Source: an uncultured Actinomycetes bacterium (GTDB lineage Bacteria > Actinomycetota > Acidimicrobiia > Acidimicrobiales > RAAP-2). Taken from it: a DNA stretch of 8,812 nt. The notes under the pieces are model-generated. The model saw only the letters and a program-made list of their open reading frames with translations, made no database searches and was not told where the DNA came from. The stretch spans positions 1 through 8,812 of the forward strand of contig CAINVQ010000154.1 in the NCBI GenBank assembly GCA_903854175.1. The letters are read 5' to 3'. A program made the translations under genes and the position numbers. The stretch's first letter is position 1. The number at the start of each line of letters is the position of its first letter. Below, one piece after another: positions 1 through 6,427 of the stretch.

Positions 1-264
1 AAAGACTCCTTGCTGTGGCTCAATTTTTGCCCATTCCAAAGAGAGTCTGAATGAGTTGAGCCCAAGTGACTCAATAATGTCGAGATCTTCTTCGTATCTA
101 TTCCATGAATCACATGCATCGCCACATGGTTCAGCAGCAATAGTGTCTGGCTTGGTTTCGTAGCGGAACCAGTCAGTATTTTCACCACCGCCCTCGATTT
201 GGTATCCCGATGTTGATGTTCCCCACAAAAAATCTTTTGGAAATGAGGTTTGGCGTTCTGACAT
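1..264 (-). CDS. Glycoside hydrolase family 1 (beta-glucosidase-like), N-terminal fragment
   Basis: The first 88 residues of a gene that continues beyond the left edge; the reading frame is open from the ATG at 262-264 to base 1. The protein begins MSERQTSFPKDFLWGTSTSG, and residues 11-26 match the GH1 N-terminal signature (F-x-W-G-x-[AS]-T-S-x-Y-Q-x-E-G). Further on come D-S-W-N-R-Y-x-E-D (about residues 53-61) and F-R-L-S-L-E-W-A-K-I-E-P (about 73-84), both typical of GH1; the Glu-Trp pair corresponds to the F-R-x-S-x-x-W block of the first half of the TIM barrel. GH1 enzymes are retaining beta-glycosidases (beta-glucosides, beta-galactosides and related sugars). The two catalytic glutamates lie outside this window, so activity and substrate cannot be judged. 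There is no signal peptide, so it is probably cytoplasmic and acts on imported oligosaccharides. It is divergent from the cytosine deaminase gene across a 70-bp gap and has a good ribosome binding site. Confidence 0.93.
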   Translation of the reverse strand, partial: MSERQTSFPKDFLWGTSTSGYQIEGGGENTDWFRYETKPDTIAAEPCGDACDSWNRYEEDLDIIESLGLNSFRLSLEWAKIEPQQGVF

Positions 265-334
265 ATTTCAGTCCTTTTAATTATTTGAGCAAGATTCGCA
301 CGAATTGCTTCAACTTTGGAGCATACTTAGATTT
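265..334. promoter_or_regulatory. Divergent intergenic region with an inverted repeat, GH1 / cytosine deaminase
   Basis: This 70-bp AT-rich gap must hold the promoters of both divergent genes. It contains an interrupted inverted repeat at 288-309: AGCAA-(GA)-TTCG-CA-CGAATTGCT, whose core is ATTCG-CA-CGAAT at 294-305. Short palindromes of this kind often serve as operators for LacI-type repressors next to GH1 genes, but no regulator gene is visible here. A weak -10-like CATACT at 322-327 lies 7 nt before the deaminase ATG, which would fit leaderless transcription of that gene. No convincing -35 was found. Promoter positions are inference. Confidence 0.4.
272..278 (-). promoter_or_regulatory. 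Ribosome binding site of the GH1 gene
   Basis: Read on the minus strand this is AAAAGGA, followed by 7 nt and then the ATG at 262-264. It is a well-placed Shine-Dalgarno sequence and fixes the start of the glycoside hydrolase gene. Confidence 0.7.
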
Positions 335-805
335 ATGACCAAAAAACATGCCCCACTAAGTACTGATCTCGCCAAGAAAATGCTCGAGACCGCCTACAAC
401 GAAGCTGCGCTTGGACTTAGCGAAGGTGGCATTCCAATTGGAGCGGCACTATTCACAAGAACTGGTGAACTACTTGGCTCAGGACACAATCGCCGTGTTC
501 AAGAAGACGACGCTTCAGTACACGCCGAAACAGACGCTTTTAGAAAAGCTGGAAGACGACGTGACTACCCAGACTGTGTGATGGTCACCACCCTCTCGCC
601 TTGTTGGTACTGCTCAGGACTTGTGCGTCAGTTCAATATTGGTGCAGTGGTGATTGGTGAAGCACAGACGTTTCACGGTGGTCACGACTGGCTTGAAGAA
701 CTAGGCGTAGAGATCATTGTTCTTAGCGATGCAGCGTGTATTGAAATACTTTCAACGTTTACTCACGAACACCCCGAACTTTGGAACGAGGACATCGGGT
801 TGTAA
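335..805 (+). CDS. Cytosine deaminase, yeast FCY1 type (zinc-dependent CDA fold)
   Basis: Predicted 156-residue cytoplasmic enzyme that would hydrolyse cytosine to uracil and ammonia. The zinc/catalytic motifs are H-A-E at residues 63-65 (His ligand, Glu proton shuttle) and S-P-C-W-Y-C at 88-93 (ligands Cys90 and Cys93). From memory of yeast FCY1, similarity covers the whole length: A-Y-N-E-A-A-L-G near residue 20, E-G-G-I-P-I-G, G-H-N-R-R, T-T-L-S-P-C, and the C-terminal tail E-x-P-x-x-W-x-E-D-I-G. That tail carries the Trp and Asp (here W150 and D153) that line and gate the FCY1 active site. Phe113 matches the FCY1 substrate-pocket Phe. This makes cytosine a better guess than tRNA adenosine or guanine. 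The ATG at 335 fits the FCY1 length; an upstream in-frame TTG at 305 would add ten residues of unlikely sequence. There is no clear Shine-Dalgarno sequence. The stop codon abuts that of upp, whose product would use the uracil formed. Confidence 0.85.
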   Translation: MTKKHAPLSTDLAKKMLETAYNEAALGLSEGGIPIGAALFTRTGELLGSGHNRRVQEDDASVHAETDAFRKAGRRRDYPDCVMVTTLSPCWYCSGLVRQFNIGAVVIGEAQTFHGGHDWLEELGVEIIVLSDAACIEILSTFTHEHPELWNEDIGL

Positions 806-1459
806 TTAACGAACTGGCGCCCCAAAGAGTCGGTCACCAGCGTCACCAAGTCCAGGTGTGATGTAGCCAACATCAGTTAGCTTCGCATCAAGTGCTGCAC
901 CAAAAATTTTAATTTCTGGATATTTAGAAAGTACATAGTCAATTCCTGGTTGCGCTGCGAGCAGACACAGCACTGTTACGGGACCCGGGTTGCGCTTTGC
1001 AATGATGTCAAGCACGCACACGAGTGATCCACCTGTTGCGAGCATTGGGTCACAAATAACTATTGGTGCACCTTCTAAGTCTTCAGGTACGCCGTCTAGA
1101 TATACATCGGGCAGAAGAGTCTCTTCATTACGGCGAAGCCCCATAAGACAAACTCGGTGAACCGGAAGAATTTCTTGCGCGGCAGGACTCATTCCGAGCC
1201 CGGCACGAAGGATTGGAATAATCACATACTGCGTGTCGGCCTTAACTGCTGGTGCACCCTTTACAACTGGAGTGTCAACAGTCGTTGCAGAAACCTTGGC
1301 GTCACGAAATGCCTCGTAGGCAACAAACCTTGCAATTTCTCCAGCAAGACGTAGGAAGTCTGCGTTCGATGTCTTTTCATCTCGTAGTTGACGGATCTTG
1401 TCCGCCACTAATGGATGGTCAATAAAGTAAGTAGAAGCCACGTCGACACAATAGGCCAT
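806..1459 (-). CDS. upp: Uracil phosphoribosyltransferase
   Basis: Predicted 217-residue enzyme joining uracil and PRPP to give UMP and pyrophosphate in pyrimidine salvage. Diagnostic motifs: I-P-I-L-R-A-G-L-G-M at 81-90, R-N-E-E-T at 110-114, the PRPP-binding loop V-I-C-D-P-M-L-A-T-G-G-S at 134-145, and the uracil-binding C-terminal segment Y-I-T-P-G-L-G-D-A-G-D-R-L-F-G at 199-213. Length is close to the usual 207-210. The start is the least certain part. The frame stays open upstream to 1558, into the ABC gene, but homology begins only at I-D-H-P-L. I chose the ATG at 1457-1459 (MAYCVDVAST...), which leaves about 12 residues before that block; a GTG six codons further in (1439-1441) would give a more usual N-terminus. 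It converges head-on with the deaminase gene and is divergent from the ABC exporter genes across 45 bp. Confidence 0.96.
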   Translation of the reverse strand: MAYCVDVASTYFIDHPLVADKIRQLRDEKTSNADFLRLAGEIARFVAYEAFRDAKVSATTVDTPVVKGAPAVKADTQYVIIPILRAGLGMSPAAQEILPVHRVCLMGLRRNEETLLPDVYLDGVPEDLEGAPIVICDPMLATGGSLVCVLDIIAKRNPGPVTVLCLLAAQPGIDYVLSKYPEIKIFGAALDAKLTDVGYITPGLGDAGDRLFGAPVR

Positions 1460-1504
1460 GGCGCTTCGTGAATTCCTGCACAAGTGAACAAGTAACATCA
1501 AGCA
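1460..1504. promoter_or_regulatory. Divergent intergenic region, upp / ABC exporter
   Basis: Only 45 bp separate the two divergent start codons, so promoter elements must overlap each other or the coding ends. On the plus strand a -10-like TAACAT (1493-1498) lies six bases before the ATG at 1505, the geometry expected for a leaderless mRNA. No Shine-Dalgarno sequence precedes that ATG. On the minus strand an AGGA lies about 13-14 nt before the upp ATG, further than usual. These readings are weak and no -35 hexamer stands out. Confidence 0.3.
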
Positions 1505-3325
1505 ATGGCTATCTCGCACTCCACAAGGCCAAGCGCAAATCCTCTTGGTGGGGTGCACTCAAAGTACCCAGGCCCTAAAGCTCAGATTTCAAGAGATAAA
1601 ACACTCTCCTGGTGGCGACGAATCCTTCCAGTAATTGCATCTCACAAGCTCACATTTGTTATTTCAATCGGATTATCACTCGTCAGTTTGATCTTCCAAA
1701 CCCTGGTGCCAAACATGCTGAACGGTGCTATTGATAACGGACTAATTAAACACACCGCCAACCTTCACCGCGCAGTTATTGAAATCTTGATAATTGGTGT
1801 GCTCTCAGGAATTACAGGCATCATTTCGCGACAGTACGTGTACTCAACCGCGTACAACGTAGAAGCAGACTTACGTGCACTTATGTACAACCACCTCACG
1901 TGGTTGTCATTTAGTTTTTATGATCGCGTCCAATCTGGCCAACTGATAAGCCGATCAAACAGTGACATCAGAAGTGTCCAGATGTACTCAACGTTCGCTC
2001 CCCTAATTCTTGTGCAGTGCTTTATTGGAGTGCTGGCCTTCGGATTCATGTTGTCAATCAATGCACCACTGGCACTTATTGCCATGGCCATCATGCCAAT
2101 GCTCTACTTCATTGGAATCAAGATGCGCCGAGTGCTTTTTCCAATTTCGTGGATCCTTCAAGCACGCCTCGCTGACGTGGCAACCATTGTTGATGAAAAC
2201 ATAAATGGTGTTCGCGTAGTTAAATCTTTCGCCCAAGAAGAAGCCGAAGTAAACCGACTAGCTGATGCGGCGGAACGAGTTTCGTGGGGTTATGTGAAAG
2301 ACGCAGAAATTCGTGGTGTGTGGTCACCTTGGGTCCAGAGTCTTCCTCAATTAGGTCTCGCACTCGTGCTGTTTTTTGGTGGATGGATGGTGCTGCAGGG
2401 CAAACTTGGAATTGGTGCGATTTTGGCATTCAATGCGTACCTCTTGATGCTCCAAGCACCGTTCATGATGCTGGGACAACTTGTAATGATGGGCCAGCGA
2501 GCCAAAGCAAGCGCAGAGCGTATTTTTGAAGTCCTCGACGAAACTCCCGAGGTGTTCGAGCGCCCTGGTGCTTTTGATCTAGAAAATGTTTCAGGAAAGA
2601 TTAATTTCAATCACGTCAAGTTTTCATACGCGAATGGTGCCGAAATCTTGCATGATTTTGATGCTCACATTGAAGCAGGAGAAACTGTTGCCCTAGTAGG
2701 ACGAACGGGATCGGGTAAATCAACAGTTGCCAGACTCCTCACACGCTTTTATGACATCAACGATGGTTCAATAACCATTGATGACAAGGACATAAAGGAC
2801 GTCACCCTGCAATCACTTCGTGACACGGTAGGTGTTGTTCTCGATGATCCATTCTTGTTCTCAATAGCTATTCGAGACAACATTGCGTACGGGCTACCTG
2901 ACGCATCTCTTGATGACATCATCGCTGCTGCAAAGGCAGCAAACGCACACGAATTCATTGTGAAGCTCCCCAAAGGATACGACACCGTAGTTGGAGAGCG
3001 CGGCTACACACTTTCGGGTGGGCAACGTCAACGTATCTCCATTGCTCGAACACTGCTTGTAAATCCACCAAGTCTGATTCTTGACGACGCCACAAGCGCC
3101 ATTGACGTTCATGTTGAAGCAGGCATCTACGAAGAGCTGTCGAAACTTCTCACAAAGCGAACAACAATTGTTATTGCTCACAGAATTTCAACGATCGCAC
3201 TTGCGAGCCGAGTAATTTTGCTCGACGAAGGTCGAGTTATCGCAACTGGAACTCACGAAGAACTGCTCGCTACGTCGTCTCTCTACGCTGAAGTCCTTGC
3301 TCAAACCACATCGGATGGTGAGTGA
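1505..3325 (+). CDS. ABC exporter half-transporter, degenerate-site subunit (TMD-NBD)
   Basis: 606 residues: a polar 35-residue N-terminal tail, then a type IV (type I exporter) membrane domain with about six helices (roughly residues 48-70, 89-110, 165-186, 187-204, 278-297, 302-325) and a nucleotide-binding domain. NBD motifs: Walker A G-R-T-G-S-G-K-S-T at 399-407, canonical signature L-S-G-G-Q at 503-507, Walker B S-L-I-L-D-D at 523-528, D-loop S-A-I-D at 531-534 and H-loop His559. Two positions are non-canonical: the catalytic Walker B glutamate is Asp528, and the Q-loop glutamine is replaced by Asp447 in V-V-L-D-D-P-F. In heterodimeric exporters such as TM287/288, the Asp-containing subunit supplies the nucleotide-binding half of the degenerate ATP site. 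It overlaps the next gene by 4 bp, which completes the heterodimer. Substrate (drug, lipid or peptide) is unknown. The start at 1505 is the first ATG; the next Met is far inside. Confidence 0.92.
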   Translation: MAISHSTRPSANPLGGVHSKYPGPKAQISRDKTLSWWRRILPVIASHKLTFVISIGLSLVSLIFQTLVPNMLNGAIDNGLIKHTANLHRAVIEILIIGVLSGITGIISRQYVYSTAYNVEADLRALMYNHLTWLSFSFYDRVQSGQLISRSNSDIRSVQMYSTFAPLILVQCFIGVLAFGFMLSINAPLALIAMAIMPMLYFIGIKMRRVLFPISWILQARLADVATIVDENINGVRVVKSFAQEEAEVNRLADAAERVSWGYVKDAEIRGVWSPWVQSLPQLGLALVLFFGGWMVLQGKLGIGAILAFNAYLLMLQAPFMMLGQLVMMGQRAKASAERIFEVLDETPEVFERPGAFDLENVSGKINFNHVKFSYANGAEILHDFDAHIEAGETVALVGRTGSGKSTVARLLTRFYDINDGSITIDDKDIKDVTLQSLRDTVGVVLDDPFLFSIAIRDNIAYGLPDASLDDIIAAAKAANAHEFIVKLPKGYDTVVGERGYTLSGGQRQRISIARTLLVNPPSLILDDATSAIDVHVEAGIYEELSKLLTKRTTIVIAHRISTIALASRVILLDEGRVIATGTHEELLATSSLYAEVLAQTTSDGE

Positions 3326-5277
3326 TGGGTTGGGGCGGCGGCGGCGGCGGTTGGGGTGGTGGACCTGGTGGAGGAATGTTCCAAGCAAGTGGGAACACCG
3401 GACTCCCCTTTGGAGGAATCCCAAGTGAACTGATGGAAGAAGCGACGAAGATCATCGCAACTGAGCCAGCTCATGAACCTTCAGCAATTAAATTCACGCA
3501 ACTCCCAAGTGAAGAGGAGAAGCAGCCACTAACGCTGTACCGAATGGTTAAGGCATTCCCCCTCTACGTTCTTTGGGGATCACTGCTCACAATATTTATT
3601 AGCGCAGCCCTACAAGCCGGTCCAAAGCTCACCGAATACGCAATCAACAATGGAATGACCCAAGGGCATCGCTCGCTTACCGTAATTATTGTTTGCGGAA
3701 GTTTGTACTTAGTCGTCGCTGTAGGTGGTGCAATTCTTCAACGTTTGCAGATTGTTGTTACAGGTCGACTCGCTGCGCGAGTTATGAATGCACTTCGCAT
3801 TCGTGTCTTTACCCACTTCCAGCGACTGAGTCTTGATTTCTTCACCGCCGAAAAAGCTGGTGTGCTGATGAGTCGAATGACCAGTGATATTGAAAACCTG
3901 CAGCAACTTATTCAAGATGGCATAAGTTCCTTTGCTCTGCAGGGACTAACGATGATAATTATCACCATCGTGCTATTTACAACAAACGTTGTGCTGGCTC
4001 TCTGGACAATTCTTTTGATAGTTCCAATTCTTTTCGCATTCTCAATATGGTTCCACATCGCATCAGAAAAGGGATACCTACTTAGCCGCGATCGCATTGC
4101 AAATGTGCTTGCTGATCTCTCCGAGTCTCTGTATGGAATTCGTGTGGTGACAGCGAATAACCGACAGAGGCGCAATGTACTCAACCACCAACACGTAATT
4201 GGTGCATACCGTGATGCCAACCTCTATACCGGTCGTGTTAACGCAATCTACGGTCCGTCAACATCAATGATTGGAGTCCTTGGACAAGGAATTCTTCTCG
4301 GCATTGGTGGAAACATGGTGCTTGATCACAAACTCAGCATTGGTTCGCTCGTTGCGTTCTTCTTGTATCTCAACCGCTTCTTTAGCCCAATTCAGCTGCT
4401 TGTTCAGCAGTACAACGCGCTACAACAAGGACGCTCATCAATCATTCGACTACGTGAACTACTCGAGACACCTCCTAGCGTTAATGAAGTTGTTGACGCC
4501 CCTGATCTGGCAACTATCGAAGGACGAATGACATTTGAAAATGTCAGTTTTGGATATATCCCAGGACGCCCGGTACTTGAGAACATCAACTTAGAAATTG
4601 CTCCAGGTGAATCAGTTGCATTCGTTGGACCAACTGGTGCTGGTAAGTCCACCATGGCAAAACTTGCCAATCGTTTTTATGACCCCACCGAAGGCCGAGT
4701 ACTTCTCGATGGTGTTGATATCAAATCAGTTTCTTTACAGTCACTTCGATCACAGCTTGGAGTTGTACCGCAAGAAGCTTTCCTCTTCGCTGGATCAATT
4801 CGCACAAACTTGCGATTTGGTCGTAGTGGCATTACTGACGAAGAGATTGAAGATGCCATCGATGTCGTAGGTTTACGTGACCTCGTTGATCGTCTCCCCC
4901 AGGGCGTTGACACAATTATTCATGAGCGCGGCCAGACACTTGCTGCAGGTGAGCGTCAGTTACTGGCACTAGCGAGAGCATTCCTAGCTCGTCCACGTGT
5001 TCTTATCCTCGACGAAGCAACATCGTCGCTAGACCTTCGTAGTGAAACAATTATCGAGCGAGCACTCGATCGAATTTTGGAAGGTCGTTCAGCAATTCTT
5101 ATTGCTCACCGACTCACCACCGCCCAGCGAGCCAACCGAATAGTCGTTATTGACCATGGTGGAATTGTTGAAATGGGAGCTCCGAAAGAGCTCCTAGCAA
5201 AGGGCGGTGCCTATGCCGGTATGTATAGCGCTTGGCTTGAATCAGGCGGTCGTGATGCGACCCGCACTGATGCTTAA
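3322..5277 (+). CDS. ABC exporter half-transporter, catalytic-site subunit with Gly/Trp-rich N-terminus
   Basis: 651 residues from the GTG at 3322 (GTGA overlap with the upstream stop) or 650 from the ATG at 3325 (TGATG overlap); either implies translational coupling. The N-terminus is almost all Gly, Trp and Pro for about 18 residues, then a soluble linker rich in Glu and Pro to about residue 70. About six membrane helices follow (roughly 80-100, 119-140, 205-221, 224-245, 314-333, 340-362) and then an NBD. Motifs: Walker A G-P-T-G-A-G-K-S-T at 436-444, Q-loop Gln484, Walker B L-I-L-D-E with catalytic Glu565, and His596. The signature is degenerate: L-A-A-G-E at 540-544 instead of LSGGQ. This is the complement of the first subunit: its Walker A/B with the partner's LSGGQ forms the one active site, while its LAAGE faces the partner's Asp Walker B. 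The stop codon overlaps that of the convergent oxidoreductase gene. Confidence 0.92.
   Translation: MMGWGGGGGGWGGGPGGGMFQASGNTGLPFGGIPSELMEEATKIIATEPAHEPSAIKFTQLPSEEEKQPLTLYRMVKAFPLYVLWGSLLTIFISAALQAGPKLTEYAINNGMTQGHRSLTVIIVCGSLYLVVAVGGAILQRLQIVVTGRLAARVMNALRIRVFTHFQRLSLDFFTAEKAGVLMSRMTSDIENLQQLIQDGISSFALQGLTMIIITIVLFTTNVVLALWTILLIVPILFAFSIWFHIASEKGYLLSRDRIANVLADLSESLYGIRVVTANNRQRRNVLNHQHVIGAYRDANLYTGRVNAIYGPSTSMIGVLGQGILLGIGGNMVLDHKLSIGSLVAFFLYLNRFFSPIQLLVQQYNALQQGRSSIIRLRELLETPPSVNEVVDAPDLATIEGRMTFENVSFGYIPGRPVLENINLEIAPGESVAFVGPTGAGKSTMAKLANRFYDPTEGRVLLDGVDIKSVSLQSLRSQLGVVPQEAFLFAGSIRTNLRFGRSGITDEEIEDAIDVVGLRDLVDRLPQGVDTIIHERGQTLAAGERQLLALARAFLARPRVLILDEATSSLDLRSETIIERALDRILEGRSAILIAHRLTTAQRANRIVVIDHGGIVEMGAPKELLAKGGAYAGMYSAWLESGGRDATRTDA
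3334..3348 (+). repeat. (GGC)5 trinucleotide run in a G-rich patch
   Basis: Five perfect GGC codons followed by GGT encode six consecutive glycines at the N-terminus of the second ABC subunit. The surrounding stretch, about 3327-3375, is the most G-rich in the window, with G-runs at 3327-3329, 3332-3335 and 3353-3356, in a background that is otherwise AT-leaning. It could vary in length by slippage. Confidence 0.85.
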
Positions 5278-6317
5278 ACGAGGTTTTTAAGCATCTCAAT
5301 CATCTGAGGCTTTGTCTGATCACCAAGTGGAACTGGGTGGATCTGCAAGTGCGTTACTCCAGCTTCTTTGTAAGCAGCGAGGCGCTCTTTTACGTATCCC
5401 TTTGATCCACAAATGGTTGTGAGCTCTAGGAATTCTTCTGGAACTGCAGCTTCAGCTTCTGCCTTTTTCCCACTCAAGTAAAGCTCTTGAATGATCTTTG
5501 CGTCATCGCCGTAGCCGTAGCGAGTCGCGAGTTCGGTATAGAAGTTCTGGCCTACTGCACCCATTCCACCAATGTAAAGAGCTGCCATTGAACGTGCGTA
5601 CTGGCGAACCTTGATTGCATCTTCGCCTTCACCAATCGCAACGAGTGAACCAGCGCTGATCATAAGTTCACCAAGTGAAGCGTCACGCTTAGCTTTACCA
5701 GCCTTGAGAGACTCACCCCAGATGTCATTCGCTCTTTCAGGAATGAAGAAGATAGGCATCCAACCGTTTGCAATCTCAGCAGTTAGCTCCACGTTCTTCA
5801 TGCCAATTGAAGCAACCCAGATAGGAATGTTTTCGCGTACCGGGTGATTAATTAGCTTGAGTGGCTTTCCGAGTCCGGTGCCCTCTCCCGCTGGAAGTGG
5901 GAGCTTGTAGTACTTACCGTCGTATACGAGCTTCTCGCGTCGCCACATCATGCGACAGATGTCAATGATCTCTCGAGTGCGGCCAAGTGGAGCGGTATAA
6001 GGAACACCGTGAAATCCTTCAATTACCTGAGGACCTGATGCACCAATGCCGAGGTGGAATCGTCCGTTTGAAACAAAGTCAAGTCCTGCTGCGGTCATGC
6101 CAAGAAGTGATGGTGTGCGTGAGTAGATAGGCAGAATCTCTGCACCAATTTCAACGGTCTTTGTAACTGCTGCGAGGTAGCCCATCTGAGAAACACTGTC
6201 GAAGCTGTACGCCTCAGCGAACCAGATGATGTCAAGACCGGCACTTTCCATTTCAACAACATCTTTTTCAATCTCTTTGATGTTGCCCGAATATGTGAGC
6301 ATTGTTCCGATTTTCAT
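5274..6317 (-). CDS. F420-dependent LLM-class oxidoreductase, Rv3520c family
   Basis: 347 residues with the luciferase-like monooxygenase TIM-barrel pattern. From memory, the closest known family is M. tuberculosis Rv3520c. Shared blocks are N-G-R-F-H-L-G-I-G-A-S-G-P-Q-V-I-E-G at 84-101, the segment P-L-G-R-T-R-E-I-I-D-I (110-120), G-E-G-T-G-L-G-K-P-L-K near 144-154, E-I-A-N-G-W-M-P-I-F-F near 181-191, A-L-Y-I-G-G-M-G-A near 246-254, and a G-K-K-x-E-A tail segment. Such proteins are predicted to use reduced cofactor F420 for hydride transfer to, or oxidation of, small substrates; no reaction is established for this one. The start is clear: GGAGGA lies 4 nt before the ATG. It is downstream of the acyl-CoA synthetase on the same strand (110-bp gap), which suggests a role in an acyl-CoA catabolic pathway. 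The stop overlaps that of the ABC gene. Confidence 0.88.
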   Translation of the reverse strand: MKIGTMLTYSGNIKEIEKDVVEMESAGLDIIWFAEAYSFDSVSQMGYLAAVTKTVEIGAEILPIYSRTPSLLGMTAAGLDFVSNGRFHLGIGASGPQVIEGFHGVPYTAPLGRTREIIDICRMMWRREKLVYDGKYYKLPLPAGEGTGLGKPLKLINHPVRENIPIWVASIGMKNVELTAEIANGWMPIFFIPERANDIWGESLKAGKAKRDASLGELMISAGSLVAIGEGEDAIKVRQYARSMAALYIGGMGAVGQNFYTELATRYGYGDDAKIIQELYLSGKKAEAEAAVPEEFLELTTICGSKGYVKERLAAYKEAGVTHLQIHPVPLGDQTKPQMIEMLKNLV

Positions 6318-6427
6318 GACTTCCTCCGCGATTTCTAATTAGTAGCAAACAGTAACCGTACCAGGCACTACCCGCTGACAATAAGCAAATTTCTAGGCAT
6401 ACATTGGAGATTTTCTATCCAAGATTC
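6318..6427 (-). promoter_or_regulatory. Intergenic region between acyl-CoA synthetase and F420 oxidoreductase
   Basis: At 110 bp this is the longest gap in the window. It separates two genes on the same strand, so they may be an operon or the oxidoreductase may have its own promoter. Reading the minus strand, a TTGTCA resembles a -35 element, but no good -10 sits 16-18 bp after it. A small hairpin (TTGGA / TCCAA arms around a 9-nt loop) follows the synthetase stop but has no T-tract. I see no RNA gene or small ORF here. Confidence 0.3.
6322..6327 (-). promoter_or_regulatory. Strong ribosome binding site of the F420 oxidoreductase
   Basis: GGAGGA on the minus strand, 4 nt before the ATG at 6315-6317. 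It is the strongest Shine-Dalgarno sequence in the window and fixes this start. Confidence 0.85.

Noticed and set aside
1157..1354. Plus-strand open frame inside upp
   Set aside because: Antisense to a well-conserved gene, no ribosome binding site and no recognisable sequence.
1460..1558. N-terminal extension of upp to the first possible start at 1558
   Set aside because: The extra residues have no similarity to the family and would overlap the start of the ABC gene; the family's homology begins near I-D-H-P-L.
3270..3455. Proline-rich minus-strand open frame (P-x-P repeats)
   Set aside because: It is the complement of the glycine codons of the ABC subunit; Gly-codon runs read as Pro on the other strand. 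No start signal supports it.
6405..6427. Hairpin after the acyl-CoA synthetase stop as an intrinsic terminator
   Set aside because: The stem is only five base pairs around a nine-base loop and no T-tract follows in the direction of transcription.
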